A DNA stretch of 64,000 nt. It comes from JADGGM01 sp027307005 (GTDB taxonomy: Bacteria > Gemmatimonadota > Gemmatimonadetes > Gemmatimonadales > Gemmatimonadaceae). The notes beneath the pieces were generated by a model. That model was not told the DNA's origin. It ran no database searches and saw nothing but the letters and a program-made list of their open reading frames with translations. The DNA lies in the NCBI GenBank assembly GCA_035455745.1, contig DATIEP010000037.1, forward strand, positions 1-64,000. Reading direction: 5' to 3'. The position numbers were made by a program, and so were the translations under genes. Of the stretch, positions 8,480-17,939 are shown piece by piece (positions within the stretch are counted from its first letter, which is position 1; the number at the start of each line of letters is the position of its first letter).

Positions 8480-11173
8480 TCATCCGGCGCGCAGCGCCTC
8501 CACCGGATCGACCCGCGACGCGCGGCGAGCCGGCAGCCAGGCGGCGGCCACCGCCATCGCCAGCAGCACCGCCGCCACCGCGCCTAACGTAACCGGGTCC
8601 GTCGGGCTGACGTCGAACAGCAGGGAGCGCATGACGTGCGTGGTCGCCACGGCGCCGGCGAGGCCGATGAAGACGCCCGCCGCCGCCAGGCGCGCCGATT
8701 CCCACACGACCAGCCGCGTCACCTGCCGGCCGCTCGCGCCGAGCGCCAGACGAATGCCCATCTCGCCTCGACGCTGGCCAACCAGGTACGACACCACGCC
8801 GTACATCCCGACGACGCTCAAGACCAGCGCCATCGCGGCGGCAACGCCTAACAAGAGCATCATGAACGTGGTCCGCGCCATCGAATGGGCAACCACCTCG
8901 TCCATCGTCTCCACGTTCGCGACCGGCGCCTCCGGATCCACATCGCGCAGCACGCGACGGATCTGCGGCACGAGCGCCGCCGCATCTCCCGTCCGTGCGC
9001 GCGCGACCAGCGTGAACGACCGGCCCGGACCCCACACCCCGGTCCCGGGAATCGGAACGATCGGATAGTACACCACCTCGGTGGGCGGATGGTCCAGTCC
9101 TTCGGTACGGACCGGGCCGGCGATGCCCACCACGTGGAAGAACGGCGGGCGGTTGCCCGCGCCGAGCCCCTGGCCGATCGCCTCTTCGTTAGGCCAACGC
9201 CGAGCCGCCAGCGGGCCGCTCACCACGACGCCGGCGTCGTGCCCTTGAACCTCGTCCCACGTGGGCGCGCGGCCGCGCAGCGGGATGCGCATCGTCTCGA
9301 AGTACCCCGGCGTCACCAGCGGCCGCGCGATGCACGGCGGATCCTCGCCGGGAGCGAGCGGATGCGCCTCGATGAAGAGCGTTGCGCAGGTGCCGCCTCC
9401 GCCAATGGGCAGCAAGGAAATGGCGCCGGCCGATTGGACCTCGGGAAGCGCGCGCACCCGATCGATGACCGCATGCCAGAACGCCGCCGCCTGGTCGTAG
9501 CTCCCGCCGTGCGCTGAGGACGGTGCTGCATCGAGCGTGATCACGCCGTGTGGATCGAACCCCGGCCTGACATCCCGGAGATGGAGCAGGCTCCGCACCA
9601 TGAGACCGGATGCCGCGAGGAGCACGAGCGCGAGCGCCGTCTGCACGATCACCAATGCGCCGCGCGCCACGCGCCGGACGGGTGACGCGGTGAGGCCGCG
9701 CGACCCGTCGCGCAGCGTGTCGACATCCACCGTCCGCCTGACGAGCGGCAAGCACCCGAACACCAGACCAGCGGCTGCCGCGAGCGCCACCGCGCAGGCC
9801 GCGCTCTGCCAGCCCAGATGCACTTCCGTTAGGCGCGGCAGGGTGGATGGCGCGAGCGCGAGCAGCGCGCGGATCGCGGCATCGGCGAGAAGCAATCCGG
9901 CGCCGCCGGCGGCAAGGCACAGCAACAGACTCTCGGTGAGATAGTGCCACGCCAGATGCGACGTGCCGGCGCCGATGGCGACTCGAATCGTCACGTCGCG
10001 CCGGCGCGCTTCCAGCCGCACGAGAAACAGGTTGCCGACGTTCGCACACGCGATGACCAACAGGAGCAGCGCGGCCGCGAGCACGATCCAGATGCCGCGC
10101 GCGGCGTCGCCCACTACCCTGTCTCGGAGCGACAGCACGCCGGGCGTGAAGTGATACGCCCGCATGAAGGCAGCCGAGTACGCCGCGGGCAGGTCGTCCG
10201 GGAAGCGAGCGGTGAGCGCCGCCAGCTCCCGTTGGGCGGCGGCGGCATGGACGCCCGGCGCCAGGCGTCCGATGGCACTGTAGTGGTGATCGTTGATCGG
10301 CGGATCGGCGGGATCCAGATTGAGCGTGAGCCAGAGATCGACCGATCGCATCGGCGGCTCTTCGCCCGGGCCTAACACACCGACGACCGTCCGCAGGCCA
10401 TCGTTCAGGCGGATGGTTCGCCCCACGACGGTCGAATCGCCGTGAAAGGCGCGCATCCAGTACTTGTGGCTCAGCACGACGGCCGTGCCCTCCCCCGGCT
10501 GGTCGTCGGACGCCCGGAGCGGACGGCCGAGGATCGTGCGCAGGCCAAGCACATCGAACACGCTGGCCGTCGCGAACATCGCCGGCAGCGCTTGTGCGCC
10601 ATCGGGCGTGATGACGGTGGCGTCGGACGAGAAAAATGCGCCTAACGCATCGAGCGTGTGGGCGTAGGCTTTGTAGTAGAAATATCCCGCCTCGGACACG
10701 CCCCACGGACCCTGCGACGCACCCGACACCTCGCTCTCGATCCACACGAGCCGGTTCTCGTTCGGATAGGGCAGCGGGCGAAGCACCACCGAGTCGAGCA
10801 GCGTGAAGATCGCCGTCGCCGCGCCGATGCCCAGCGCCAGCGTGGCCAGCACCACCAGCGAAAAGCCCGGCGCCCGCCCGAGCCCGCGCACCGCGAGGCG
10901 CACCTCGCGGCCTAACGCATCGCGGACCTCGATGCGCCGCTGCCCGCGCGCCGCCAGCACGTCGATGGCTTCCGCTTCCCGCTCGTAGGCGGCCGCGTCG
11001 CCCAACCGCGCCAGCGCCTCCGCCCGCGCCGCCTCGGGCGACATCCCGCGCGCCACGTTTTCCGCCGTCCGCATCGCAACGTGGTGCGCCATCTCGTCCG
11101 ACACGTCGCGCTCGGGCGTCACGCCGCCCACCATCGCCCGCAGCTCGCGATACCGATCCGGGATCCAGGACAT
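8480..11173 (-). CDS. ADOP-type (MacB/FtsX-like) ABC permease
   Basis: The 897-residue protein has the layout of the acidobacterial duplicated orphan permeases. A soluble helical leader with the MAHHVAMRTAENVARGMSPE region covers about residues 1-90, followed by a first transmembrane helix near FSLVVLATLALGIGAATAIF. Next come a MacB-type periplasmic domain, an FtsX block of helices around residues 370-500, a second periplasmic domain, and a final FtsX block ending in the RRASRVDPVEALR motif. There is no ATPase domain or adjacent ATPase gene. Such proteins are frequent next to PadR regulators, as here, and are thought to export compounds or pass mechanical signals across the inner membrane; the substrate is unknown. 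Confidence 0.85.
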   Translation of the reverse strand: MSWIPDRYRELRAMVGGVTPERDVSDEMAHHVAMRTAENVARGMSPEAARAEALARLGDAAAYEREAEAIDVLAARGQRRIEVRDALGREVRLAVRGLGRAPGFSLVVLATLALGIGAATAIFTLLDSVVLRPLPYPNENRLVWIESEVSGASQGPWGVSEAGYFYYKAYAHTLDALGAFFSSDATVITPDGAQALPAMFATASVFDVLGLRTILGRPLRASDDQPGEGTAVVLSHKYWMRAFHGDSTVVGRTIRLNDGLRTVVGVLGPGEEPPMRSVDLWLTLNLDPADPPINDHHYSAIGRLAPGVHAAAAQRELAALTARFPDDLPAAYSAAFMRAYHFTPGVLSLRDRVVGDAARGIWIVLAAALLLLVIACANVGNLFLVRLEARRRDVTIRVAIGAGTSHLAWHYLTESLLLCLAAGGAGLLLADAAIRALLALAPSTLPRLTEVHLGWQSAACAVALAAAAGLVFGCLPLVRRTVDVDTLRDGSRGLTASPVRRVARGALVIVQTALALVLLAASGLMVRSLLHLRDVRPGFDPHGVITLDAAPSSAHGGSYDQAAAFWHAVIDRVRALPEVQSAGAISLLPIGGGGTCATLFIEAHPLAPGEDPPCIARPLVTPGYFETMRIPLRGRAPTWDEVQGHDAGVVVSGPLAARRWPNEEAIGQGLGAGNRPPFFHVVGIAGPVRTEGLDHPPTEVVYYPIVPIPGTGVWGPGRSFTLVARARTGDAAALVPQIRRVLRDVDPEAPVANVETMDEVVAHSMARTTFMMLLLGVAAAMALVLSVVGMYGVVSYLVGQRRGEMGIRLALGASGRQVTRLVVWESARLAAAGVFIGLAGAVATTHVMRSLLFDVSPTDPVTLGAVAAVLLAMAVAAAWLPARRASRVDPVEALRAG

Positions 11174-11197
11174 CGAGCGCCTCCCGCCGTCTCTCCG

Positions 11198-11527
11198 TTA
11201 GGCGGGGCGAGCCGCCAGGACCTTGGCCACCGCCGCGATGAACGCGGCCCAGGTCTCCGTCTCCTGTCGCAGCTGTCGCCGACCCGCCGTCGTGATCGTG
11301 TAGTACTTGGCCTGCCTGTTGTTCTCCGACACCCCCCACTGGCCCGTCACCCACCCGCGCGCCGCCAATCGATGCAGCGCCGGATAGAGCGACCCCTCCT
11401 CCACACGCAGCGCGTCGTCGCTCACCCGCTCCAGCCACCGCGCGACGTCATACCCGTGCATCGGATGCCACGAGAGCGCCCGCAACACCATCATGTCCAA
11501 CGTGCCGCGCAAGAGATCGAGTTGCAT
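11198..11527 (-). CDS. PadR-family transcriptional regulator
   Basis: The 109-residue protein is a compact PadR winged helix: LLRGTLDMMVLRALSWHPMHGYDVARWL opens the DNA-binding helices, VEEGSLYPALHRLAARGWV is the recognition helix and wing, and AKYYTITTAGRRQL closes the domain, with a dimerising helix after it. I start at the ATG at 11527; longer in-frame starts add an unlike arginine-rich tail. It lies 24 bases upstream of the ADOP permease, which it probably represses until a ligand binds. The stop TAA is part of a GCCTAACG octamer. It is divergent from ruvB, and the 110 bases between them must hold both promoters. Confidence 0.9.
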   Translation of the reverse strand: MQLDLLRGTLDMMVLRALSWHPMHGYDVARWLERVSDDALRVEEGSLYPALHRLAARGWVTGQWGVSENNRQAKYYTITTAGRRQLRQETETWAAFIAAVAKVLAARPA

Positions 11528-11637
11528 GACGACGCCGCGCCCCAAAGAGTTTCTATGGGAGTGAACGTACCGCTCGAGCGCCCGCCCCGCAAGCACACCC
11601 CCTTCCCTCGCTGCCGTCTCCTGAGTCTCTTTCGGCC

Positions 11638-12666
11638 ATGGCGCGCGCCGAAATCACCACGCCCGAAGTCATCGCCGATGAATCGGCCGTCGAGTTGTCG
11701 CTCCGCCCCCAGCGCCTCGCCGAGTTCATCGGGCAGCACAAAACCAAAAACAACCTCCGCATCGCCATCGACGCCGCACTCGGCCGCCGCGAGACGCTCG
11801 ATCACATCCTGTTTTCGGGCCCGCCCGGACTCGGCAAGACCACGCTCGCCGAGCTCGTCGCCCGCGAACTCAGCGTCAACATCCGCACGACCTCCGGTCC
11901 AGCGCTCGAAAAACCCGGCGATCTCGTTGGACCGCTCACCAATCTGCGGCAGGGCGACATCCTGTTCATCGACGAGATCCACCGCCTGCGCGCCGTGATC
12001 GAAGAGTTCCTCTATCCGGCAATGGAGGACTACCGGATCGACATCCGGCTCTCCGAAGGTCCAAAAGCTCAAACGATCACCATGCCGATCGAGCCGTTCA
12101 CCCTCATTGGGGCCACTACTCGCGCCGGACTCTTGACGCCGCCAATGCGAGCGCGCTTTGGTATCACCGAACGGCTGGACTTTTATCCGGTGGAAGATCT
12201 CGAAGAGATCGTCATCCGCTCGGCGTCGGTGATGAAAGTACCAATCGACCGCGCAGGCGCGGTGGAGCTGGCACGACGCTCGCGCGGCACGCCCCGTGTA
12301 GCCAACCGGCTGCTCCGGCGCGTCCGCGACTACGCGCAAGTGAAGGCAGACGGAACGATCACAAGCGCAGTGGCCGCCGCGGCGCTCGAAATGCTCGATG
12401 TCGACGCGTTCGGGCTGGACGACATGGACAGCCGGATCCTCAAGACGATCATCGAGAAATGGAACGGCGGTCCGGCTGGATTGGGCGCGATTGCCGCCGC
12501 GATCGGCGAAGACGAAGTGACGATCGAGGAAGTGTATGAGCCGTTTCTGGTGCAGAACGGTTTCCTTCAACGGACAGCGCGCGGCCGCGTGGCCACGCCG
12601 CATGCGTACCGGCATCTCGGCTACACCGCCCCCCAGCCCGGACCAACACAGGCGTCGTTCTTCTAA
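11638..12666 (+). CDS. ruvB: Holliday junction branch migration motor RuvB
   Basis: RuvB is the hexameric AAA+ motor that drives branch migration with RuvA. The 342-residue sequence has full length with LRPQRLAEFIGQ at the start, Walker A GPPGLGKTTLAE, the Walker B ILFIDEIHRL, sensor 1 IGATTRAGLL, the sensor 2/arginine region GTPRVANRLLRRVRDYA, and the C-terminal winged helix ending in GRVATPHAYRHLGY. It is monocistronic here and separated from ruvCA by an aminotransferase and the permease/PadR pair. Confidence 0.96.
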   Translation: MARAEITTPEVIADESAVELSLRPQRLAEFIGQHKTKNNLRIAIDAALGRRETLDHILFSGPPGLGKTTLAELVARELSVNIRTTSGPALEKPGDLVGPLTNLRQGDILFIDEIHRLRAVIEEFLYPAMEDYRIDIRLSEGPKAQTITMPIEPFTLIGATTRAGLLTPPMRARFGITERLDFYPVEDLEEIVIRSASVMKVPIDRAGAVELARRSRGTPRVANRLLRRVRDYAQVKADGTITSAVAAAALEMLDVDAFGLDDMDSRILKTIIEKWNGGPAGLGAIAAAIGEDEVTIEEVYEPFLVQNGFLQRTARGRVATPHAYRHLGYTAPQPGPTQASFF

Positions 12667-12685
12667 CCGATCCGTCCCGGAACGC

Positions 12686-12715
12686 TTGACAGTCGAGCGC
12701 TGCGGTACGTATTGC
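12686..12715 (+). promoter_or_regulatory. promoter of the seventeen-gene block
   Basis: A perfect TTGACA (12686-12691) is followed after 18 bases by TATTGC (12710-12715), which ends six bases before the ATG at 12722. This is the best -35 element near any gene start in this half of the window. The spacing to the ATG implies a leaderless or nearly leaderless transcript for the first gene of the block. Confidence 0.5.
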
Positions 12716-12721
12716 TTGGGC

Positions 12722-14911
12722 ATGCGCCGGATTCTCGTCGTCGTCCTCTGTGTCGGCGGCGCGTTCATCTCAGCCCGTTCAGCGAGCGCCCAGGAAGCAG
12801 TCGCGTCGTCGCACACGCGTCCAGCCATGTCGACGCGCGCCGATTCCTTGTCGGCGCTGCATGCCATGGACGAGGTCTTGCGGGCGAACCACACCGACGG
12901 CGCCACCTGGCACGAGCGTGGCGTGCTCGCTTGGCGCTTGGCGAACGCCGAAAAGCGCACCGGCTACATGAAGCGGGTGGCGAACGATTCCCTGCTCAAC
13001 CTCGCCGATTCGTCACTGCGCCTTGCCACCAAGTACAACAGCACGTCGCCCGAATATCTGGTGGATCTCGGCAAGTTCTATCTGACGTCGAATTCGGCGT
13101 CCGTGCGGTCGCGGGCGTCGTCGCTGTTCGAGAAGGCGCTCGACATCGCGAGCAAGGCGCACGATTCGTTAGGCGCATCGCGCGCCGCCGATCAGGTGGG
13201 CATGACGGTGTGGCGCCAGTACCTCGATCGCGAAAACGGGCACATCTACAGCGTGGTCCTCAAGAACATCAAGGACCGCACGGTACTGCGCGATCCGCGC
13301 ACCATCGGCTACTTCATCGACAACCAGACCATCCGCACCGCGTCCCAGGACTGGTCCGGACAGGTGGAGTACTTCAAGGCCTGGGACGACTTCTCCGACG
13401 CGCTCGCCTACAATCCGGCGAACGAGAATGCGCTGCGCCATTCGTACATGGCGCTCGCGGACCGAAAGCGCTGGGTGGAGCTCGAACACCTCTCGCGCGT
13501 CCGCCTCAATCAGGATTCATCGGATGCATGGGCGTGGCTCGCCGCCGGTCTCGCCGAGCACCGACTCTACGACGACAATGCATCATCGGTGGCGTTCCGC
13601 AGGGGACTCGCGCTCCTGCCCCAGGACGAGCGCGCACGCTACGACCGGCTCTCTCGCATTTTCACCACGAAAGATTCCGTGGAGACCGCCGACCTTTCGC
13701 CTGCCGAAAAGGTCAACCTGCAGCGCATGTACTGGTTGATGGCGGATCCGCTCTGGTCGCAGGCGGACAACGCGCATCGGCTCGAGTTCTTGAGTCGCGT
13801 GGTGTACGCCGAGCTCTGTTTCGGCATCGAGGAGTTCGACATCCACGGCGCGGACACGGACGAGGGCGAGGTCTACGTGCGCTACGGGCCGCCGCCGGCG
13901 GTGATCTCGATCCCTCCCGATCCGTTCTACACACACCAGGACGACATCCGCGTGCTCTGGTGGTACGCGGCGGACGAAGCGTTCCTGTTCGACCAGCTGC
14001 CCACCTACGGCGTGGTGACGCTCGAGCCGTTCGACAAGGGCGAAGTGAGGCGGCTGCGCGATACGATTCCGGTCGTCTGGCGCAACGCGGGCGACACGCA
14101 TCTCGTCGACTCGATCGACGTCGATGCCGTCCGCTTCCGCGCGCCCGGCGATTCGGATGACGTGTTCGTGGCGGCCGACGTGCCGGTGCGGCAGATGCTG
14201 CGCGGGATCGATCTCGTGCGCGGCATGCTCCAGGTGGTGTTCGAAGGGTTCACGTGGCGCGCCGACTCGGTGTTCCGCCGCTCGGACCAGCACGTGGTGA
14301 ACTTCGCGCGCGACGACTCGGATCAAGTGCGAACCTGGCGCGAGCGCATTGCACCGGGCACCTTCCTCTACCGCGTGGAAGCGCTCCAGCCGGACGCGAT
14401 GCGCGGCGCGCGGGGCGCGAGCCGTCTCGAGCTGCCCCACGAGTCGGGCTTCGGCCTGAGCGACCTGCTGGTCGCGGCCAAGGTGACGCCGCGCGACGGC
14501 GGAGCGCCGGAGCGGTGGAGCGACTTCGACATCACGCCTAACTTCAACCACGTCGAGCGCGGCAAACCGTTCTCGCTGCTCTGGGAGACGTACGGCCTCG
14601 CACCGGACAGCGGGTCGGACGCGTACAACGTGTTGATCGTGGTGTCGCGCGCCAAAAGCACGGGGTTAGGCGCGTTCGTGGCGCGCATCGTCGGCGGGGT
14701 GGCGAGCGCGATCGGCGTGTCGCGAAGCGGCGCCGACTCGGTGGCGCTGTCGTTCCCGCGCCAGATTCCCGCGACCAATGCGGCGGTGGATTACGTGACG
14801 CTCGACATGGCCAACGCGCCGGCCGGGTTGTATCACCTCCAGGTGACCGTGTCCGACGATCACAGCGGACGCCGCGTCTCGCGCCGGAGCACGATCACGG
14901 TCTCGGAGTGA
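12722..14911 (+). CDS. exported GWxTD-domain protein with TPR-like N-terminal half
   Basis: The 729-residue product begins with a signal peptide (MRRILVVVLCVGGAFISARSA, cleaved near SAQ). The first half (about residues 25-330) is helical and TPR-like, with WLAAGLAEHRLYDD-type repeats. Around residues 335-400, MYWLMADPLWSQADN followed by FDIHGADTDEGEVYVRYGPP matches the GWxTD domain, with GADTDEG at the name-giving position; the usual tryptophan is replaced by alanine. The C-terminal third is beta-rich. GWxTD proteins are common in Gemmatimonadota and Acidobacteriota and have no settled function. I start at the ATG at 12722 because of the signal peptide and the promoter just upstream. Confidence 0.75.
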   Translation: MRRILVVVLCVGGAFISARSASAQEAVASSHTRPAMSTRADSLSALHAMDEVLRANHTDGATWHERGVLAWRLANAEKRTGYMKRVANDSLLNLADSSLRLATKYNSTSPEYLVDLGKFYLTSNSASVRSRASSLFEKALDIASKAHDSLGASRAADQVGMTVWRQYLDRENGHIYSVVLKNIKDRTVLRDPRTIGYFIDNQTIRTASQDWSGQVEYFKAWDDFSDALAYNPANENALRHSYMALADRKRWVELEHLSRVRLNQDSSDAWAWLAAGLAEHRLYDDNASSVAFRRGLALLPQDERARYDRLSRIFTTKDSVETADLSPAEKVNLQRMYWLMADPLWSQADNAHRLEFLSRVVYAELCFGIEEFDIHGADTDEGEVYVRYGPPPAVISIPPDPFYTHQDDIRVLWWYAADEAFLFDQLPTYGVVTLEPFDKGEVRRLRDTIPVVWRNAGDTHLVDSIDVDAVRFRAPGDSDDVFVAADVPVRQMLRGIDLVRGMLQVVFEGFTWRADSVFRRSDQHVVNFARDDSDQVRTWRERIAPGTFLYRVEALQPDAMRGARGASRLELPHESGFGLSDLLVAAKVTPRDGGAPERWSDFDITPNFNHVERGKPFSLLWETYGLAPDSGSDAYNVLIVVSRAKSTGLGAFVARIVGGVASAIGVSRSGADSVALSFPRQIPATNAAVDYVTLDMANAPAGLYHLQVTVSDDHSGRRVSRRSTITVSE

Positions 14912-15948
14912 CACACGGTGCACGCACCGCGGACTACGACTTCGAGCTGAACCCGGCGCGCATCGCGCAGGAGCCCGTCGAACCGCGGGACGCCTGCAAG
15001 CTGATGGTGGTGAAACGGGCCACCGGCGACATTTCACACCGCATCTTTCACGACCTGCCGGCCCTGATGCGCGCCGGCGACGCACTGGTGCTCAATACGA
15101 CGCGTGTGTTCCGGGCCCGACTGTTAGGCACGCGTCCCTCGGGTGCGCCGGGCGAAGTGCTGCTGCTGCGCCAGCTCGATCGAGACCGCTGGGAAGCGAT
15201 GGTGAGTCCGGGCGGCAAACTGCGGCCGGGCCGCATGCTCACGGTCGCGCCCGGCTTCGAGATCGACATCCTCGAGCAGACCGAGCGGCGCACGCGCGTG
15301 GTGCGGTTGCGCGCGGCCGACGGAGACGTCGGGTCTGCCATCGAGCGGCACGGGCACGTGCCCCTGCCGCCGTACATTGCGCGGCCTGATACCGCGCTCG
15401 ATGCCGACCGCTATCAAACGGTGTATGCAGTCGAGCGCGGGTCGGTTGCCGCGCCCACCGCGGGATTGCATTTCACGCCACGGCTGCTCGATGACATCGC
15501 AGGGCGCGGCGTCCAGCGCGTGAACGTTCTTCTTCACGTGGGCGCCGGAACATTCAAGCCGGTCGAGGTGGATGACCCCTCTCGGCACCTGATGCACGAG
15601 GAATGGTTCGCGGTGACGGACGCGGCGGCACGAGCGCTCACCGAAACGCGCGGACGCGGCGGCGCGATCTGGGCCGTGGGCACCACGGCCGCGCGCACGC
15701 TCGAGAGCGTACCGCGCCAGGGCGATGCGTTCGTCGCCGCGCACGGCGACACACGCATTTTCATCCATCCGCCGTACATCTTTCATGGCGTGGACAAACT
15801 CATCACGAATTTTCATCTTCCCCGGTCGACGCTCCTGATGCTCGTGGCTGCATTTGCCGGCTACGATCTCACCATGCGGGCGTACCGTGAGGCAATAGAT
15901 GCGGACTACCGGTTTTATTCGTACGGCGACGCGATGGCGATCGTATAG
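14908..15948 (+). CDS. queA: S-adenosylmethionine:tRNA ribosyltransferase-isomerase QueA
   Basis: QueA transfers and isomerises the ribose of AdoMet onto 7-aminomethyl-7-deazaguanine in tRNA, making epoxyqueuosine. The 346-residue sequence is full length. It has DYDFELNPARIAQEPVEPRD at the start, LVLNTTRVFRARL, the RYQTVYA segment, GSVAAPTAGLHFTPRLL, LLHVGAGTFKPV, and a C-terminal TNFHLPRSTLLMLV. It begins with GTG inside the stop of the previous gene (GTGA). With tgt two genes downstream it supplies the queuosine steps that act on tRNA. Confidence 0.95.
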   Translation: MTHGARTADYDFELNPARIAQEPVEPRDACKLMVVKRATGDISHRIFHDLPALMRAGDALVLNTTRVFRARLLGTRPSGAPGEVLLLRQLDRDRWEAMVSPGGKLRPGRMLTVAPGFEIDILEQTERRTRVVRLRAADGDVGSAIERHGHVPLPPYIARPDTALDADRYQTVYAVERGSVAAPTAGLHFTPRLLDDIAGRGVQRVNVLLHVGAGTFKPVEVDDPSRHLMHEEWFAVTDAAARALTETRGRGGAIWAVGTTAARTLESVPRQGDAFVAAHGDTRIFIHPPYIFHGVDKLITNFHLPRSTLLMLVAAFAGYDLTMRAYREAIDADYRFYSYGDAMAIV

Positions 15949-16351
15949 CTGCATCGCGCTCGCCGGAGTCGTGGCCGCCTGCGCATCGGGCACCGTCCGC
16001 GTCTACGAGCCGCCGCAGACCGCCGCGCGCATCTCACTGCCCGAAATGCACGATCGCCTCATGGAACTGATGGTCGTCGAGTGTCCGAGGATGATCGGCA
16101 CGCGCGACCGCCGTCACGGCGGCGTGACCGTTGGGCTCGCGCTCGATGCGTCGGGCCGCGTCGAGCGCGCGTCGATCCGCAAAGGGTCGGGCGACGCACG
16201 GTTCGACGATCTCGCCGGCGGGCTCGCGGCGCGACTCAAGCTCCCGCCTCCGCCGCAGGTGCTGGCGAACGATCCCTCCACACGCCTAACGGTGCTCTAC
16301 GAGTGCTCGATGAAAGGGATGGACATCCGCCTCGCGACGGACTCCGTCTAA
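15899..16351 (+). CDS. lipoprotein with TonB C-terminal-like domain
   Basis: The 150-residue product has a lipoprotein signal: a basic N-region, a hydrophobic IALAGVV, and a lipobox ending at Cys28 (VAAC). The mature part has HGGVTVGLALDASGRVERAS followed by GSGDARFDDLAGGLAARL and a proline stretch. This resembles the TonB C-terminal fold, where a valine-rich strand, DxxGxV and an SG..LD pair are typical. The start at 15899 lies within queA, giving a 50-base overlap; no later start would leave the signal peptide intact. A separate TonB with a membrane anchor is not implied. Its function is unknown. Confidence 0.65.
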   Translation: MRTTGFIRTATRWRSYSCIALAGVVAACASGTVRVYEPPQTAARISLPEMHDRLMELMVVECPRMIGTRDRRHGGVTVGLALDASGRVERASIRKGSGDARFDDLAGGLAARLKLPPPPQVLANDPSTRLTVLYECSMKGMDIRLATDSV

Positions 16352-16356
16352 CGCAG

Positions 16357-17553
16357 ATGGCTGCCGCGCCGCCCGCCTCGGTTCGATTCGGTCCGCCCGA
16401 CGCGCCCCACTTCGGGTTCTCGGTACACGCCGCTGCCGGCGCCGCGCGCAGCGGCGTTTTCACGACGCCGCACGGCGCGGTGCCGACGCCGGCGTTCATG
16501 GCCGTGGGAACGCTGGCCACCGTCAAGACGCTCGATCCGGCCGAGCTCCGCACCGCAGGCGCGTCGATGATCCTCGCCAACACGTACCACCTGCATCTGC
16601 GCCCGGGCGAAGACGTGGTCCGTTCGTTAGGCGGGCTGCACCGGTTCATGCAGTGGGACGGGCCGATTCTCACCGACTCGGGCGGCTTCCAGGTGTTCTC
16701 GCTCGAGACGATGCGGCGCGTGAGCGAAGAGGGCGTCGAATTCCGCAGCCACGTGGACGGCTCGCGCCGGTTCTTCACGCCCGAGCGCGTCATGGACATC
16801 CAGCGAGACCTGGGAGCGGATGTCGTGATGCAGCTCGATCACGTCATCCCCGGTCAAGCGGAGCTCGCGGATGCACGCGACGCAAGTGAGCGCAGCGTGC
16901 GCTGGCTCGCCCGATGCAAGACAACATGGGACGCGCACCGCGCTGCCCAGAACGACGCGAGCGCGCAGGCGCTGTTCCCCATCGTGCAGGGCGGCATTCA
17001 CCCGTCGCTGCGCCGCGAGGCCGCGAGTGCGATTCGCGACATGGCCAGCTGGCCGGGCTACGCCATCGGTGGGCTGTCGGTCGGAGAGAGCAAGGAAGAC
17101 ATGTACGCCATCCTCGATGTCGCCGACGATGCGCTGCCGCGCGACCGTCCGCGGTATCTCATGGGCGTCGGGTTCCCCGACGATCTGGTCGAGGGCGTGC
17201 GCCGCGGCGTCGACCTGTTCGACTGCGTGGCGCCCACCCGAATGGGGCGCACCGGCACGGCGTTCACCAACGAGGGACGCGTGAACGTGCGCAACGCGCG
17301 CTGGCGCATCGATCCCCGGCCGCTCGATCCGGACTGCGCCTGTTCCACCTGCCGGCGATTCAGCCGCGGATATATCCGCCACCTGTTCGCGGCCGACGAG
17401 GTACTCGGCCTCCGCCTTCTCTCGCTGCATAATGTACATTTCCTCGTCTCCCTCATGCGTGCGGCGCAGGACGCCATCGCCGGGGGTTATTTCGATGGCT
17501 GGAGCCACGATTGGCTCGGCCGATATCACTCCGGATCTGCAAGAGCCCAATGA
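16357..17553 (+). CDS. tgt: queuine/preQ1 tRNA-ribosyltransferase Tgt
   Basis: Tgt exchanges guanine-34 for preQ1 in tRNAs with a GUN anticodon. The 398-residue sequence is full length. Conserved parts are MILANTYHLHLRPGED, the catalytic aspartate in ILTDSGGFQVFSL, a second active-site aspartate in LFDCVAPTRMGRTG, the substrate-binding FPIVQGG and IGGLSVGE, and the zinc ligands in CACSTCRRFSRGYIRHL with a downstream histidine in LHNVHF. I start at the ATG at 16357, five bases after the lipoprotein stop; the frame is open much further upstream but the extension is unlike Tgt. Its end overlaps yajC in an ATGA junction. Confidence 0.96.
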   Translation: MAAAPPASVRFGPPDAPHFGFSVHAAAGAARSGVFTTPHGAVPTPAFMAVGTLATVKTLDPAELRTAGASMILANTYHLHLRPGEDVVRSLGGLHRFMQWDGPILTDSGGFQVFSLETMRRVSEEGVEFRSHVDGSRRFFTPERVMDIQRDLGADVVMQLDHVIPGQAELADARDASERSVRWLARCKTTWDAHRAAQNDASAQALFPIVQGGIHPSLRREAASAIRDMASWPGYAIGGLSVGESKEDMYAILDVADDALPRDRPRYLMGVGFPDDLVEGVRRGVDLFDCVAPTRMGRTGTAFTNEGRVNVRNARWRIDPRPLDPDCACSTCRRFSRGYIRHLFAADEVLGLRLLSLHNVHFLVSLMRAAQDAIAGGYFDGWSHDWLGRYHSGSARAQ

Positions 17554-17939
17554 ACGCACACGTGTGGTCCCTGCTCGCGGCCATCGCGCAATCGTCGACA
17601 GCAGCGCCGTCGAGCGGTCTCGGTGGGAAAGTGTTCTTCGTCGAGATCGCGATCCTGATCGCGGTGTTCTATTTCTTCGTCATGCGACCGCAGTCCACAC
17701 AGCGGAAGCGACAGGAAGAAACGCTGCGCGCGCTCAAGAAGGGCGACGAAGTGACGACAGCCGGCGGCATCGTGGGCGAAGTCATCTACATCAAGCAAAC
17801 GGTCAAGGACGGCGCCGCCGCTCCGTCGATGGATGATCGCATTACGATCAAGTCGGCCGAGTCGCGACTCATCGTGGAACGCGGGCGCATTGCGCGCGTC
17901 TCGAGTAAGACCGCCGAAAGCGAGAGCACCGCGTCGTGA
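17550..17939 (+). CDS. yajC: YajC, SecDF-associated preprotein translocase subunit
   Basis: YajC is a small inner-membrane partner of the Sec holo-translocon. The 129-residue product has one membrane helix (about residues 30-47, VEIAILIAVFYFFVMRPQ) followed by the family motif MRPQSTQRKRQEE and a soluble domain with LKKGDEVTTAGGIVGEV. The ATG at 17550 overlaps the tgt stop. The tgt-yajC order is widely conserved, but secD and secF do not follow here; def does. A loop around residues 88-95 (DGAAAPSMDD) makes it slightly longer than usual. Confidence 0.92.
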   Translation: MNAHVWSLLAAIAQSSTAAPSSGLGGKVFFVEIAILIAVFYFFVMRPQSTQRKRQEETLRALKKGDEVTTAGGIVGEVIYIKQTVKDGAAAPSMDDRITIKSAESRLIVERGRIARVSSKTAESESTAS

